Assembly: GCF_009711135.1 (NCBI RefSeq)
Contig: NZ_WMIC01000001.1
Location: 310,001 to 374,000 of the forward strand
Direction: 5' to 3'
DNA length: 64,000 nt
Source: Flavobacterium sp. LC2016-01
GTDB taxonomy: Bacteria > Bacteroidota > Bacteroidia > Flavobacteriales > Flavobacteriaceae
Notes under the pieces: model-generated
Told to the model about the DNA's origin: nothing
The model's input: only the letters and a program-made list of their open reading frames with translations
Database searches by the model: none
In this document: positions 1 through 8,733 of the stretch, one piece after another
Layout of the letters: the number at the start of each line of letters is the position of its first letter
Numbering within the stretch: position 1 is the stretch's first letter
Program-made: the position numbers and the translations under genes

Positions 1-183
1 GGCAGATGAATTTGTAGTCACGTCCGGCATGATAATTTCCGAAGGTAGATTAATAGGTGAAGTGCTTGGGATTTTTATTGAAGTTTCATTAGAAATGTTA
101 AACGTCAATAAATCATCAACAGCATCACAAGAGGTTAAAAAGATCGACAGCAAAACTGTCAGAGCAATAAATTTTGATTTCAT
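1..183 (-). CDS. lipoprotein, N-terminal part (continues off the left edge)
   Basis: Reading the minus strand from an ATG at 183-181 gives 61 codons without a stop, running off the left end of the window. The protein starts MKSKFIALTVLLSIFLTSCD, a typical lipoprotein signal with a lipobox ending LTS-C at residue 19, so it is probably exported and lipid-anchored. The remainder visible here is a low-complexity Ser/Thr/Ile-rich stretch with no family I recognise. The gene is transcribed divergently from guaA, and the 230 bases between them carry an octamer repeat block. The overlapping plus-strand reading frame at 29-223 lacks any such signature and is a shadow. Function unknown. Confidence 0.75.
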   Translation of the reverse strand, partial: MKSKFIALTVLLSIFLTSCDAVDDLLTFNISNETSIKIPSTSPINLPSEIIMPDVTTNSSA

Positions 184-242
184 AGTTAAATTTAAATTGG
201 GTTTTTCAGTAAATACGAAATAATTTAGAGTCTGGATTTTTT

Positions 243-346
243 CTAAGATGCTAAGGTTCTAAGTTGCTAAGATGCTAAGTTTTTTTGTTTTTAAAGTTGA
301 AAAAGAAGACTCAGAACCTTAGAATCTTAGCATCTTAGAAGCTTAA
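243..346. repeat. octamer repeat block, inverted arrangement
   Basis: Positions 243-279 hold phased octamers of the form CTAAGrTg (four full units and a partial one). Positions 311-346 hold the complementary form CTTAGnAy (about four units), so the two halves can pair as a long imperfect hairpin. The same octamer family recurs near 28619, 35418, 56254 and 58452. The rest of the 184-413 gap is A/T-rich with no gene that I can see. Confidence 0.8.
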
Positions 347-402
347 TGAAAAAAAAATATTTTTTTTCATTGCTCCGATTTTTCATTTTGGAATATAAAA
401 AG

Positions 403-410
403 TATTTTTG
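403..410 (+). promoter_or_regulatory. possible guaA -7 element
   Basis: TATTTTTG fits the Bacteroidota -7 consensus TAnnTTTG and ends four bases before the proposed guaA ATG at 414. A transcript starting 4-8 bases later would be leaderless or start inside the gene, so either guaA is leaderless or this match is fortuitous. No TTG lies at the usual 19-21 base distance upstream. Confidence 0.3.
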
Positions 411-413
411 CGC

Positions 414-1943
414 ATGCAACACAACGTACTTATTTTAGATTTCGGGTCGCAATATACACAGCTTATTGCGCGTAGAGTTCGCGAATTAAATATATTCTGC
501 GAAATTTTCCCTTACAATCACTTTCCTAGTGATTTATCACCTTATAAAGCAGTAATTTTAGGAGGAAGTCCATTTTCTGTTCGTGCAGAAGACGCTCCAC
601 ATCCTGATTTATCTCAAATTCGAGGCAAGCTTCCAATGTTGGCGGTTTGTTACGGAGCGCAATACTTGGCACACTTTAGCGGTGGAGAAGTAGCAGCTTC
701 AAATACAAGAGAATACGGAAGAGCGAATTTGTCTTTTATTAAGGAGAATGAAGTTTTCTTTGATGGAGTTTCAGAAAACAGCCAAGTTTGGATGAGCCAC
801 AGCGATAGTATCAAAGGACTTCCAACAAATGCTGTAAAATTAGCAAGCACGCATGATGTAGAATTTGCTGCTTACAAAATTGAAGGTGAAACGACTTACG
901 GAATTCAATATCATCCAGAAGTTTTCCATTCTACAGATGGATCAAAAATGCTGGAAAACTTTTTAGTTAAAATTGCCGAAGTTCCTCAAAACTTTACACC
1001 AAATGCTTTCGTTGAAGAAATGGTAGCAGAATTAAAGGAGAAATTAGGAAACGATAAAGTAGTTTTAGGACTGTCTGGTGGAGTAGATTCTACCGTAGCG
1101 GCAGTTTTATTGAACCAAGCGATTGGTAAAAACCTTTACTGCATTTTCGTAAATAACGGTTTACTTCGTAAAAACGAATTCCAAAATGTATTAGATCAAT
1201 ATAAAGGAATGGGATTGAACGTGAAAGGCGTTGACGCCGGAGATCGTTTTCTTTCAGAACTTGCCGGAATCAGTGATCCTGAAACCAAACGTAAAACTAT
1301 TGGACGTGTATTTATCGAAGTTTTTGATGATGAATCACATTTAATTGAAGACGTAAAATGGCTGGCTCAGGGAACAATTTATCCTGACGTAATTGAGTCG
1401 GTTTCTGTAAAAGGACCATCGGCTACAATTAAATCGCACCACAATGTTGGTGGATTGCCAGATTATATGAAATTAAAAATTGTGGAACCACTTAGAATGT
1501 TGTTTAAAGACGAAGTTCGTAGAGTTGGAGCTACTTTAGGAATAGATCCTGAATTATTAGGAAGACACCCTTTCCCAGGACCAGGATTATCAATCAGAAT
1601 TTTAGGAGATATTACACCTGAAAAAGTTCAGATTTTACAGGATGTTGATTCTGTATTTATCGAAGGATTAAAATCTTGGGGATTATACGACAAAGTTTGG
1701 CAGGCTGGAGCAATTTTGCTTCCTGTAAACAGTGTTGGTGTAATGGGCGATGAGCGTACTTACGAAAAAGTGGTTGCACTTAGAGCTGTAGAATCTACGG
1801 ACGGTATGACGGCTGACTGGGTTCATTTACCTTATGATTTCTTGATGAAAGTTTCAAATGATATTATAAATAAAGTAAAAGGCGTGAATCGCGTTGTTTA
1901 CGATATTAGTTCAAAACCACCTGCAACAATTGAGTGGGAATAG
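414..1943 (+). CDS. guaA: GMP synthase (glutamine-hydrolysing)
   Basis: Converts XMP, glutamine and ATP to GMP in the last step of guanine nucleotide synthesis, in the cytoplasm. The 509-residue protein has the full family length. The class I glutamine amidotransferase domain comes first, with the nucleophile in AVCYG (about C79) and the His/Glu pair in QYHPE (about H167, E169). The ATP-pyrophosphatase P-loop SGGVDS starts at about 221, and the dimerisation domain ends [10 protein letters not shown] chose ATG 414 because it gives [16 protein letters not shown], matching the family start; the longer frame at 408 needs a TTG codon. It appears to be a single-gene unit, followed by a strong terminator. 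Nothing unusual is seen. Confidence 0.97.
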   Translation: MQHNVLILDFGSQYTQLIARRVRELNIFCEIFPYNHFPSDLSPYKAVILGGSPFSVRAEDAPHPDLSQIRGKLPMLAVCYGAQYLAHFSGGEVAASNTREYGRANLSFIKENEVFFDGVSENSQVWMSHSDSIKGLPTNAVKLASTHDVEFAAYKIEGETTYGIQYHPEVFHSTDGSKMLENFLVKIAEVPQNFTPNAFVEEMVAELKEKLGNDKVVLGLSGGVDSTVAAVLLNQAIGKNLYCIFVNNGLLRKNEFQNVLDQYKGMGLNVKGVDAGDRFLSELAGISDPETKRKTIGRVFIEVFDDESHLIEDVKWLAQGTIYPDVIESVSVKGPSATIKSHHNVGGLPDYMKLKIVEPLRMLFKDEVRRVGATLGIDPELLGRHPFPGPGLSIRILGDITPEKVQILQDVDSVFIEGLKSWGLYDKVWQAGAILLPVNSVGVMGDERTYEKVVALRAVESTDGMTADWVHLPYDFLMKVSNDIINKVKGVNRVVYDISSKPPATIEWE

Positions 1944-1955
1944 TAAGATTTTTCA

Positions 1956-1991
1956 AATTAAGGCGTTACATTTGTAATGCCTTAATTTTTT
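1956..1991 (+). terminator. intrinsic terminator after guaA
   Basis: A 14-bp stem (AATTAAGGCGTTAC paired with GTAATGCCTTAATT, one internal mismatch) closes a four-base loop and is followed by Ts. It lies 12 bases after the guaA stop and just ahead of the next gene, separating the two units. Confidence 0.85.
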
Positions 1992-2004
1992 AAACCTACT
2001 ATTT

Positions 2005-3921
2005 ATGAGAGAATTTTTAACGTTTTTTCTTGTCTTTGTTTTGTCTTTTAACAGAATAACTGCACAAGATTCATTTATCGAGCACAAAATTCAAAAGGGC
2101 GAAACCGCTTATTTTATAGCTCAAAAATATAAGGTTTCGGTTGATGAAATCTACAAACTCAACCCTGAATCTCAAAACGGAATCAAAGACAATCAAATAA
2201 TTAAGATTCCAGTTCACTCTTCAGAAAAACCAAAATCAGATTCTCAAGTTATTCATACCGTTGCTGAAAAAGAAACGCTGTATGGCTTATCAAAAAAATA
2301 TAATATTTCTCAAGAAGCCATTCAGGAAGCGAATAAAGAAATTCTTGCCGGCGGACTTCAAATAGGTCAGGAATTAGTGATTCCGCAAAATACTTCAAAT
2401 TCTTCTAAAACTGAAAATGTTACTATTTCAAAAAGCTCACATCTTGTTGTAGCTAAAGAATCTTTATTCAGCATTGCCAGACAATACAATGTTTCAGTTC
2501 AGGATTTAGAAGATCTCAATAAGAATATATTGCAGAACGGATTGCAGATTGGGCAGACAATTGCAATTCCGAATAAAAGAAAAACATTAGACGGAAGAGT
2601 TCGTGTGATTAATCAGGAAACTATTTTTCATGTGGTGGAACCAAAGGAAACTAAATTTTCGATTTCTAAAAAATACGGAATTTCAATTGATCAGCTGGAA
2701 TCTCAAAATCCAGAAATTGTAAACGGATTGGTTGTTGGCAATAAATTGGCCATCAATACTACAGCAATTAAACCTGCAAACGAAAGTGAAGAACTGATGC
2801 TGGCTCTTGCTGAAAAGCAAGTTGTAGTTGAAAAAACAAAAGCCAAAACAGTTGAAATTGATGATTTAAAAGACCGATTAATTATTCAGAAAGAAATGAA
2901 TCAGAAGATTATAAAAATTAATGATTTGAAAGTGAATCTGAATGACATGAATGGTTCTAAAGAAAATTCGGTTGAAAAATTGCGATTGGTTTTGGAAGCA
3001 AACAAAAATGTTCAGGATATTTTAATGGCAAAATTAGATTCATTAGTAAATACAATGAATAATGATTTAGTTGAGTTGAAACACATGGATATTTTGAATG
3101 TCGACGAATCAAAACGGCTGGAAAAGCAATCGTATGAGAGCATTGGGAAAACAAGTGAATTATCTTCTCAGCTGAAAAAAGAATTGGCTGAAAACCGAAA
3201 AGCTTATGCTGGTTTAATGAGCAAAGTGGAGAAAATTGCTGTTGAAGAAAATCAGGAATACAAGAAGAAAATCCGCGAAAGCGAAAAAAATAATAACGTC
3301 ACTTCAATCCAGCAACGACTTTCTTTAGAAGAAATTAAGCGCTACAAAATTGAGCAGGAGCAGGGCGATGCACAGAATCAGTTATTGATTGCAAAAATTG
3401 ATTCGCTGGATATTCAGAAAAAAATTGAAGTAAAAAGACATATCAGCAAAGCTTCTTATTATAGTATGGAAGCAAGGAAATTTGATGATAAACTGGCTTT
3501 GGTCAAATTGAAAAAATATCAGGATGAAGCAGTTAAAAACAGAAGTAACTCGAGTCCAGCTGAAAGTTCAAAAACTGTTTCGTTAGAAGAAATGAAACGC
3601 GAGCTCAAGGAAAATCCGCTGAGAAAAGACAAAACTGTAAACGTTGAAGTTTTTGATAATCTTAAAGAAGTTTCGAATGGGTATTACTTAGTTTTGGGTA
3701 TATTTACAGACGCTACACTAAGAGATAAGTTCATTATGAAACTTATTGATTCTGGTGATTTTAACGCAAGTTTCTTTTTCAATATCAACAGTCTTTCGTA
3801 TTATGTTTACTCAGATAAATTCGAAAACATGGAAGAAGTTTTATATAAATGCAAGAAAAAGGAAGAAGATGAGTTATATAAAAAGATAATTATCGCTAAA
3901 GTCGAAATCGATTTGAGGTAA
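2005..3921 (+). CDS. exported LysM-repeat protein with coiled coil and SPOR-like C terminus
   Basis: A 638-residue exported protein: signal peptide about 1-21 ending TAQ, then four LysM repeats (about 26-69, 83-127, 144-188, 206-250), each with the pattern GET/KET...A/S-K-KY-x-S/I-x-x-x-L. LysM modules bind peptidoglycan or other GlcNAc polymers. Residues about 270-500 are rich in Lys, Glu and Leu and look like a long coiled coil. The last 90 residues (YYLVLGIFTDATLRDKF onward) resemble a SPOR fold, another peptidoglycan-binding module that often locates at division sites. A cell-envelope structural or division-associated role is inferred. It is followed 94 bases later by a second LysM gene in the same direction. 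No enzyme motif is seen. Confidence 0.85.
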   Translation: MREFLTFFLVFVLSFNRITAQDSFIEHKIQKGETAYFIAQKYKVSVDEIYKLNPESQNGIKDNQIIKIPVHSSEKPKSDSQVIHTVAEKETLYGLSKKYNISQEAIQEANKEILAGGLQIGQELVIPQNTSNSSKTENVTISKSSHLVVAKESLFSIARQYNVSVQDLEDLNKNILQNGLQIGQTIAIPNKRKTLDGRVRVINQETIFHVVEPKETKFSISKKYGISIDQLESQNPEIVNGLVVGNKLAINTTAIKPANESEELMLALAEKQVVVEKTKAKTVEIDDLKDRLIIQKEMNQKIIKINDLKVNLNDMNGSKENSVEKLRLVLEANKNVQDILMAKLDSLVNTMNNDLVELKHMDILNVDESKRLEKQSYESIGKTSELSSQLKKELAENRKAYAGLMSKVEKIAVEENQEYKKKIRESEKNNNVTSIQQRLSLEEIKRYKIEQEQGDAQNQLLIAKIDSLDIQKKIEVKRHISKASYYSMEARKFDDKLALVKLKKYQDEAVKNRSNSSPAESSKTVSLEEMKRELKENPLRKDKTVNVEVFDNLKEVSNGYYLVLGIFTDATLRDKFIMKLIDSGDFNASFFFNINSLSYYVYSDKFENMEEVLYKCKKKEEDELYKKIIIAKVEIDLR

Positions 3922-4015
3922 TTTTGGGTTGGAATTAACAGTGGTCCGAATCTTGCTCTGACAAGAATTTAGTAACTTGTTTTTGAATTAAAAATTAAAT
4001 TGTTTTAAGCATATT

Positions 4016-6112
4016 ATGAAATATTATTCAACATTATTGTGTCTCGTTTTTTTTGTAACCTGTTCTGCTTTTTCTCAGGAAAAGGTAGTAAAATATACAG
4101 TTTCGGGCGGAGAAACGATAAACCAGATTGCGTTAAAATTTAAAATTACGCCTTATGATATTTATGCATTAAATCCAGATGCAAGAAATGGAGTAAAACC
4201 TAATACAGTTTTGCTGATTCCTGCTGCTGGCGGGAAAACAGCGGTGAAATCTGAAACTGCTACGGTGAAAACTCCCGCGAATTCAAAAGAAATTATTCAT
4301 GAAGTGCAGGCAAAAGAAACATTTTGGAGTATTGAGCATAAATATGGAATTTCAGATGAAGATTTAAAAACGGCAAATCCATTTTTAGAAAAAGATGGTG
4401 TTGTAGTTGGACAGAAATTGGTAATTCCTGCAAAAGGTTCTGCTTCAAAAGCAGCAGCTGCAAGTACGAAATCGGTTAAAAGTACAGGACAAGAAAAATA
4501 TGTTTATCATGATGTTTTGCCTAAGGAAACCAAATTTGGTATTGCAAAACAATATGATATTTCTGTTGCCGAATTAGAAAAACGTAATCCGGAAATCGTT
4601 GAAAGTTTGCCAGTAGGTTACCGATTAACGATAAAAGGAACTGCACCTAAAACGGAAGCAGCGCCAATTACAAATGCGGCTAAACCTGCTGAAGCTAAAA
4701 AAGGAACTGAAACTTCTAAAAAGGCAGTTTCTTATATGGAATATCAAGTAAAGCCAAAGGAAACTTTCTATAGTTTAGGAAGAACATTTCATTTGTCTCA
4801 AGAAGAATTGACAGCTTTAAATCCGTCACTTTCTGAAGGTGTAAAAGAAGGAATGGTTTTGAAAGTTCCGACAGGATATTTAGCGCCACAGCCCATTATA
4901 GCTCAGGCACAGCCAATTGAAAAAACGGTTGAGAAACCAATCGAAAAAACGCCAGAAACGCCAAGCGGTATTAAAATTGTTGACAAAGTAAAATCGGAAA
5001 CTGTTTCTGCAGACCCTGAAATTGTTGAGTTAACAAAGAAAAGAGGTCAGACTGATCGTCAGAAAGTAGTTTTATTATTGCCTTTTAATTTGGCGAAGCT
5101 TCAAAGCGATACGACAAGTATGGCGACTAAAATTAAAAATGATAAATTTTTAAACATGACTCTTGATTTTTATTCTGGAGCTATGATGGCAATTGATTCG
5201 GCTAAAACTTTAAAACTGCCAATTGATGTTGCTATTTATGATTCGCAGGAAACCAAAACGTCATCAAATATTTCTAGTTTAATTGCTCAAAATAAATTGC
5301 AGAATGCAAACGCAGTTATTGGGCCGTTTTATCAAAATAATGCCGAATCGACTGCAAATATGCTTCGTGCAGATAATGTGCCGGTAATTTCTCCATTATC
5401 AAAAGATGCCGCAAACCCAATTGATAATTTGTATCAAGCGATTCCGTCAAATGATGTAATCCGTAATTCGGTTTTTGATTATATGCGAGCTAAAAACGGA
5501 AATATTGTGGCTGTTGTAGATAAGAAAAAAGAATCGGTGATTAATTATATCAAGCAAAACCAAAAAGGAGTAGTATTTGCTGCTTTGACCGAAACTGGCG
5601 GATTAGACGTTGCCAATTTAAAAAGTCTTCTTTTGCCAAACCGAATGAATTATGTGGTGATGGAAACTGGAAATACCGCAATGGTAAAAACAACTATAAA
5701 AGCATTGCTTGATTCACAGAAAACTTGTCAGGTGCAATTGGTTATTTTAGAACCAAACAGCACATTAGACACAGATGAAATTAGTTTTGACAATTTAATT
5801 AAACTGAAATTGATGTATCCGTCTATAACGCGTGAAAGCGATGAGGCTGGAGCTTTAATTTTCAAAAAAGCATATAGATTAAAAAACAAGGTAAATCCGA
5901 GTACGTATGCAACGAAAGGATTTGATGTTACTTTTGATACCATGATGCGTTTGGTTCAAGGGAAAACATATCAAGAAACAGCAGATTTAATGACCACAGA
6001 ACAAGTGGATAATAAATTTCAATATTACAAAAAAGAAGATGGCGGACACGCAAACAAAGGTGTTTACATTTTATATTACGACACCGATTTAACTTTAAAA
6101 GCAGCAAATTAA
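4016..6112 (+). CDS. exported LysM protein fused to a periplasmic-binding-protein fold
   Basis: A 698-residue protein with signal peptide 1-21 (ending AFSQ) and four LysM repeats (first about 25-68, the last about 245-288), separated by Ala/Lys/Pro linkers. From about residue 350 to the end there is a type I periplasmic-binding fold like branched-chain amino-acid receptors: KVVLLLPFNL, then AVIGPFYQNNAESTA and VPVISPLSKDA, the usual ligand-cleft segments. Similar fusions are common in Bacteroidota, but their ligand is not known to me. No ABC transporter genes are adjacent, so transport is unlikely and a wall-anchored sensor or scaffold is more plausible. Its stop codon overlaps the start of the OsmC gene by one base (TAATG), which indicates translational coupling. 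Confidence 0.85.
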   Translation: MKYYSTLLCLVFFVTCSAFSQEKVVKYTVSGGETINQIALKFKITPYDIYALNPDARNGVKPNTVLLIPAAGGKTAVKSETATVKTPANSKEIIHEVQAKETFWSIEHKYGISDEDLKTANPFLEKDGVVVGQKLVIPAKGSASKAAAASTKSVKSTGQEKYVYHDVLPKETKFGIAKQYDISVAELEKRNPEIVESLPVGYRLTIKGTAPKTEAAPITNAAKPAEAKKGTETSKKAVSYMEYQVKPKETFYSLGRTFHLSQEELTALNPSLSEGVKEGMVLKVPTGYLAPQPIIAQAQPIEKTVEKPIEKTPETPSGIKIVDKVKSETVSADPEIVELTKKRGQTDRQKVVLLLPFNLAKLQSDTTSMATKIKNDKFLNMTLDFYSGAMMAIDSAKTLKLPIDVAIYDSQETKTSSNISSLIAQNKLQNANAVIGPFYQNNAESTANMLRADNVPVISPLSKDAANPIDNLYQAIPSNDVIRNSVFDYMRAKNGNIVAVVDKKKESVINYIKQNQKGVVFAALTETGGLDVANLKSLLLPNRMNYVVMETGNTAMVKTTIKALLDSQKTCQVQLVILEPNSTLDTDEISFDNLIKLKLMYPSITRESDEAGALIFKKAYRLKNKVNPSTYATKGFDVTFDTMMRLVQGKTYQETADLMTTEQVDNKFQYYKKEDGGHANKGVYILYYDTDLTLKAAN

Positions 6113-6513
6113 TGACATCAAAAGTAACCTATTTAGGCGATTTAAGAACAAGTTCAATTCACGTGCAATCTGGAAGCGAAATTATTTCAGATGCACCATT
6201 AGATAATAACGGAAAAGGAGAAGCTTTTTCTCCAACAGATACAGTTGCCAATGCTTTAGCAAGCTGTATGATGACGATTATGGGAATTAAAGCCCGCGAT
6301 TTAGAAGTTGATTTTGTTGGCTCTACAGCCGAAGTAACAAAAATCATGAATGCAGAACCAAGACGAATTGGCGCAATTGAAATTGTGTTTGATATGAAAA
6401 GCAATGCTGATGAAAAAAGCAAAACAATTTTAGAACGTGCTGCAATGACTTGCCCAGTATTTTTGAGTTTAAGCAGTGAAATAGAAAAGAAAATTACTTT
6501 TAACTGGAGTTAA
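6112..6513 (+). CDS. OsmC/Ohr family peroxiredoxin-like protein
   Basis: A 133-residue OsmC-family protein. These proteins form dimers and reduce organic hydroperoxides with a pair of cysteines. Both expected cysteines are present: C52 in ALASCMMT and C114 in AAMTCPVF. The start overlaps the preceding stop by one base, so it is probably co-translated with the LysM/PBP gene. No signal peptide, so it is cytoplasmic. Whether it is OsmC-like or one of the less characterised YhfA-like relatives cannot be settled by eye. A terminator follows directly. Confidence 0.9.
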   Translation: MTSKVTYLGDLRTSSIHVQSGSEIISDAPLDNNGKGEAFSPTDTVANALASCMMTIMGIKARDLEVDFVGSTAEVTKIMNAEPRRIGAIEIVFDMKSNADEKSKTILERAAMTCPVFLSLSSEIEKKITFNWS

Positions 6514-6527
6514 TTTTCGACTAAATA

Positions 6528-6566
6528 AAAAAAAGAGGCTTTCTAAAGAATAGCCTCTTTTTTTTT
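6528..6566. terminator. terminator after the OsmC gene, usable on both strands
   Basis: The stem GAGGCT (6535-6540) pairs with AGCCTC (6552-6557) and is flanked by an A-run before and a T-run after. It lies between converging genes, so it could stop transcription from either side. Confidence 0.85.
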
Positions 6567-6576
6567 AGCTTCAGAG

Positions 6577-6735
6577 AAGCGAAATATTTATAGAAAAGAA
6601 TCTATGTATGCAATTTAAAGCTCCAGCGGAGCGACATGTCTTTTTTATAATTAAAGATATGTCGCTCCGCTGGAGCTTTTTTCTCATTTGTCGTATTCAA
6701 ATTCTATAAATATTTTACCCCGCTGGGGCTTTTGC
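6577..6735. repeat. nested inverted repeat (GCTCCAGCGGAGCGACAT element)
   Basis: The inner arms AAGCTCCAGCGGAGCGACAT (from about 6618) and its complement ending near 6678 are essentially perfect, around a loop of about 20 bases. Further out, AAATATTTATAGAA and TTCTATAAATATTT form a second inverted pair, and a decayed third arm (CCCCGCTGGGGCTTTT) follows. The unit looks like two inverted copies of a small dispersed element. It occupies the 270-base gap between converging genes and may help terminate the glycan operon. I see no gene in the gap. Confidence 0.75.
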
Positions 6736-6784
6736 TTATAAAATAAGTTGCCTATTCAAAAGTGTTTTTTGCGATAGCCTTTTT

Positions 6785-8641
6785 TTATCCTTTTTCAGGT
6801 TTTAAATCTTCTAGAATTGGTGTTGCAATAGTTTTGGCTTCTTTTTGGATGATTTCATTTTTTTGTTCAAAAATGGTAATTTGGTTTTTGCCTTTTTTAA
6901 GCCAGCATCCCGGAACATAAAGCGTTTGCTGTGGCCCAACGCTCCAATAACGGCCAACGTTGATTCCGTTTATAAAAACGATTCCTTTTCCAAAATCTCG
7001 CATGTCTAAAAACGTATCACCTGTTTTTTTCAAATCAAAAGTTCCTTGGTATAAAACAGGACGATTTGCTTTTCCTGAGTTTTTGTAAGCGGCTAAATCT
7101 GGTTCTTTGTTCATTGGAAATTTATACATTTCCCAATTGCCTGTAATAGTTTCTCCATTGATAATTACCGGACTGATAATTCCTTTATTGTTTGAGTTAA
7201 TTTGAGAACCATAATTGATGCGTCCCATGTTTTCGACTAAAATATCTAAAGTCGCATTGAAAGGAACTTCAATTTCACAACTATATTTTTTGTAATATCG
7301 GTTTAATTCGGCAACCTTTTTTCCATTAAGATAAACGATGGCATAATCTCTTAAACCGTTTAATTCTAATTTTCCGCTTATAGGCTGTGTGAATTTTTTA
7401 CTGTACCAAACATAGCCGTAGCCTTGATTTAATTGTTCAAATGTCTGCGGTGTATCTTCAATAACGGGTTCTATTTTCGATTTTAAATCATCTAAATCTA
7501 CAACCTTTGATAAAGAAATATTTGGAATGGTGATTACAGCAATCTGTTCAGGAATACTTGGTGTTTCTTTCGTTTTTAAAAGCTCTCTTAAAGCATTGTA
7601 TTTTGGAGTTGCCCAGCCCGCTTCGCTTATTGGCGCATTATAATCATATGATGTCATGTCAGGCTGAATATCGTGTTCCTTATCATAATTGGCACCAGAA
7701 GTAAATCCGAAATTAGTGCCGCCATGAACCATATAATAATTGAAAGACACATTGTTGTCTAAATATTTTTTTGTCTGACGAACTGTTTGCTCTGGTTTTT
7801 GAGTCGGAAATGGTTCTGCCCAATGATCCAGCCAGCCCGGATAAAATTCGGCAACCATATATGGACCTTGTCCATTGTTAAATTGATCAACCACTTTTTT
7901 TAGTTTTGCGACGTCATCTTCTCCATTTGCAGTTGGCAAAGCTCCAGGCAAAGCGCCGCCTTCAAAAAGCCAGCTTCCGTCTGAAGTAAAAAACGGAACT
8001 TCAAACCCAACATCTTTTAATTGCTGAAAAACAGCAGCACTATATTTTTTATGTTCTTCTAACGGAATATCTTTTCGCTGTGAAACATACGAACCAAATT
8101 CATTTTCGCCCTGAACCATAATAATTGGTCCGCCTTTGGTGATTTGCAAATTGGCAACTTGTTTATACAATTCTGTAAAATAAGCTTTTGTAGCGCTTAA
8201 ATAAGCTGCATTATTACCGCGAATAGTCATATTTGGAACATTCTGCAAAAACCAAGGATAACCTCCAAATTCCCATTCGGCACAAACGTAAGGACCTGGA
8301 CGTAAAATTACGAACAAGCCTTCTTCTTGAGCGGTTTTAATGTATTCGGCTAAATTTTTATTGCCCGTTTTAAAATCCCAGACTCCGGGAGCAATTTCAT
8401 GATAATTCCAAAATACATAAGTCGCAACAGCATTTAAACCCATTGCTTTCATCATTTTTAAACGATGTCTCCAATAGGGCTGTGGAATACGGGAATAATG
8501 CATTTCGCCAGAATGAATTTGGATTGGATTTCCATTTAAAAGAAAATTCCCGTCGCGAATGGCAAATGTTTGTTTTTGCTGTGCAGTTGACGATAACGCC
8601 ATGAAAAACAAAAATAAAAAGGTGTATAAGATTTTTTTCAT
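6785..8641 (-). CDS. exported beta-galactosidase, glycoside hydrolase family 35
   Basis: A 618-residue enzyme beginning MKKILYTFLF with a signal peptide to about residue 20 (SSTAQ). I took the ATG at 8641, since the upstream extension is not signal-like. The GH35 TIM barrel signatures are all present: RPGPYVCAEWEFGG, GGPIIMVQGENEFGSY with the acid/base Glu (about E181), and YMVAEFYPGWLDHW with the nucleophile (about E265), plus HGGTNFGFTSGANYD. C-terminal beta domains fit the family. The usual QxENE is QGENE here. It removes terminal beta-linked galactose, here probably in the periplasm. It is the last gene of the ten-gene glycan operon. Confidence 0.93.
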   Translation of the reverse strand: MKKILYTFLFLFFMALSSTAQQKQTFAIRDGNFLLNGNPIQIHSGEMHYSRIPQPYWRHRLKMMKAMGLNAVATYVFWNYHEIAPGVWDFKTGNKNLAEYIKTAQEEGLFVILRPGPYVCAEWEFGGYPWFLQNVPNMTIRGNNAAYLSATKAYFTELYKQVANLQITKGGPIIMVQGENEFGSYVSQRKDIPLEEHKKYSAAVFQQLKDVGFEVPFFTSDGSWLFEGGALPGALPTANGEDDVAKLKKVVDQFNNGQGPYMVAEFYPGWLDHWAEPFPTQKPEQTVRQTKKYLDNNVSFNYYMVHGGTNFGFTSGANYDKEHDIQPDMTSYDYNAPISEAGWATPKYNALRELLKTKETPSIPEQIAVITIPNISLSKVVDLDDLKSKIEPVIEDTPQTFEQLNQGYGYVWYSKKFTQPISGKLELNGLRDYAIVYLNGKKVAELNRYYKKYSCEIEVPFNATLDILVENMGRINYGSQINSNNKGIISPVIINGETITGNWEMYKFPMNKEPDLAAYKNSGKANRPVLYQGTFDLKKTGDTFLDMRDFGKGIVFINGINVGRYWSVGPQQTLYVPGCWLKKGKNQITIFEQKNEIIQKEAKTIATPILEDLKPEKG

Positions 8642-8669
8642 TAGTGAAATAGTATAAATAACTGTAATA

Positions 8670-8707
8670 AACAAGAGAGCACTTTTTTAAAATAATGCCC
8701 TCTTGTT
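8670..8707 (-). other. intercistronic hairpin between the GH109 and GH35 genes
   Basis: AACAAGAGAGCA (8670-8681) pairs with TGCCCTCTTGTT (8696-8707), with one mismatch and a loop of 14 bases. No clean T-run follows in the direction of transcription, so it is more likely an RNA-stability or attenuation element than a full terminator. Confidence 0.55.
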
Positions 8708-8733
8708 CCTTTTAACTAACCAATAATAAATTT

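Noticed and set aside
29..223. Plus-strand open frame of 64 codons at the left edge
   Set aside because: It overlaps a minus-strand frame with a clear lipoprotein signal and has no recognisable feature of its own.
408..413. Longer guaA start at a TTG codon
   Set aside because: The ATG at 414 gives the family N terminus, while the TTG lies inside the -7-like sequence.
184..413. Purine riboswitch upstream of guaA
   Set aside because: No conserved aptamer core is visible; the only structure is the octamer repeat hairpin.
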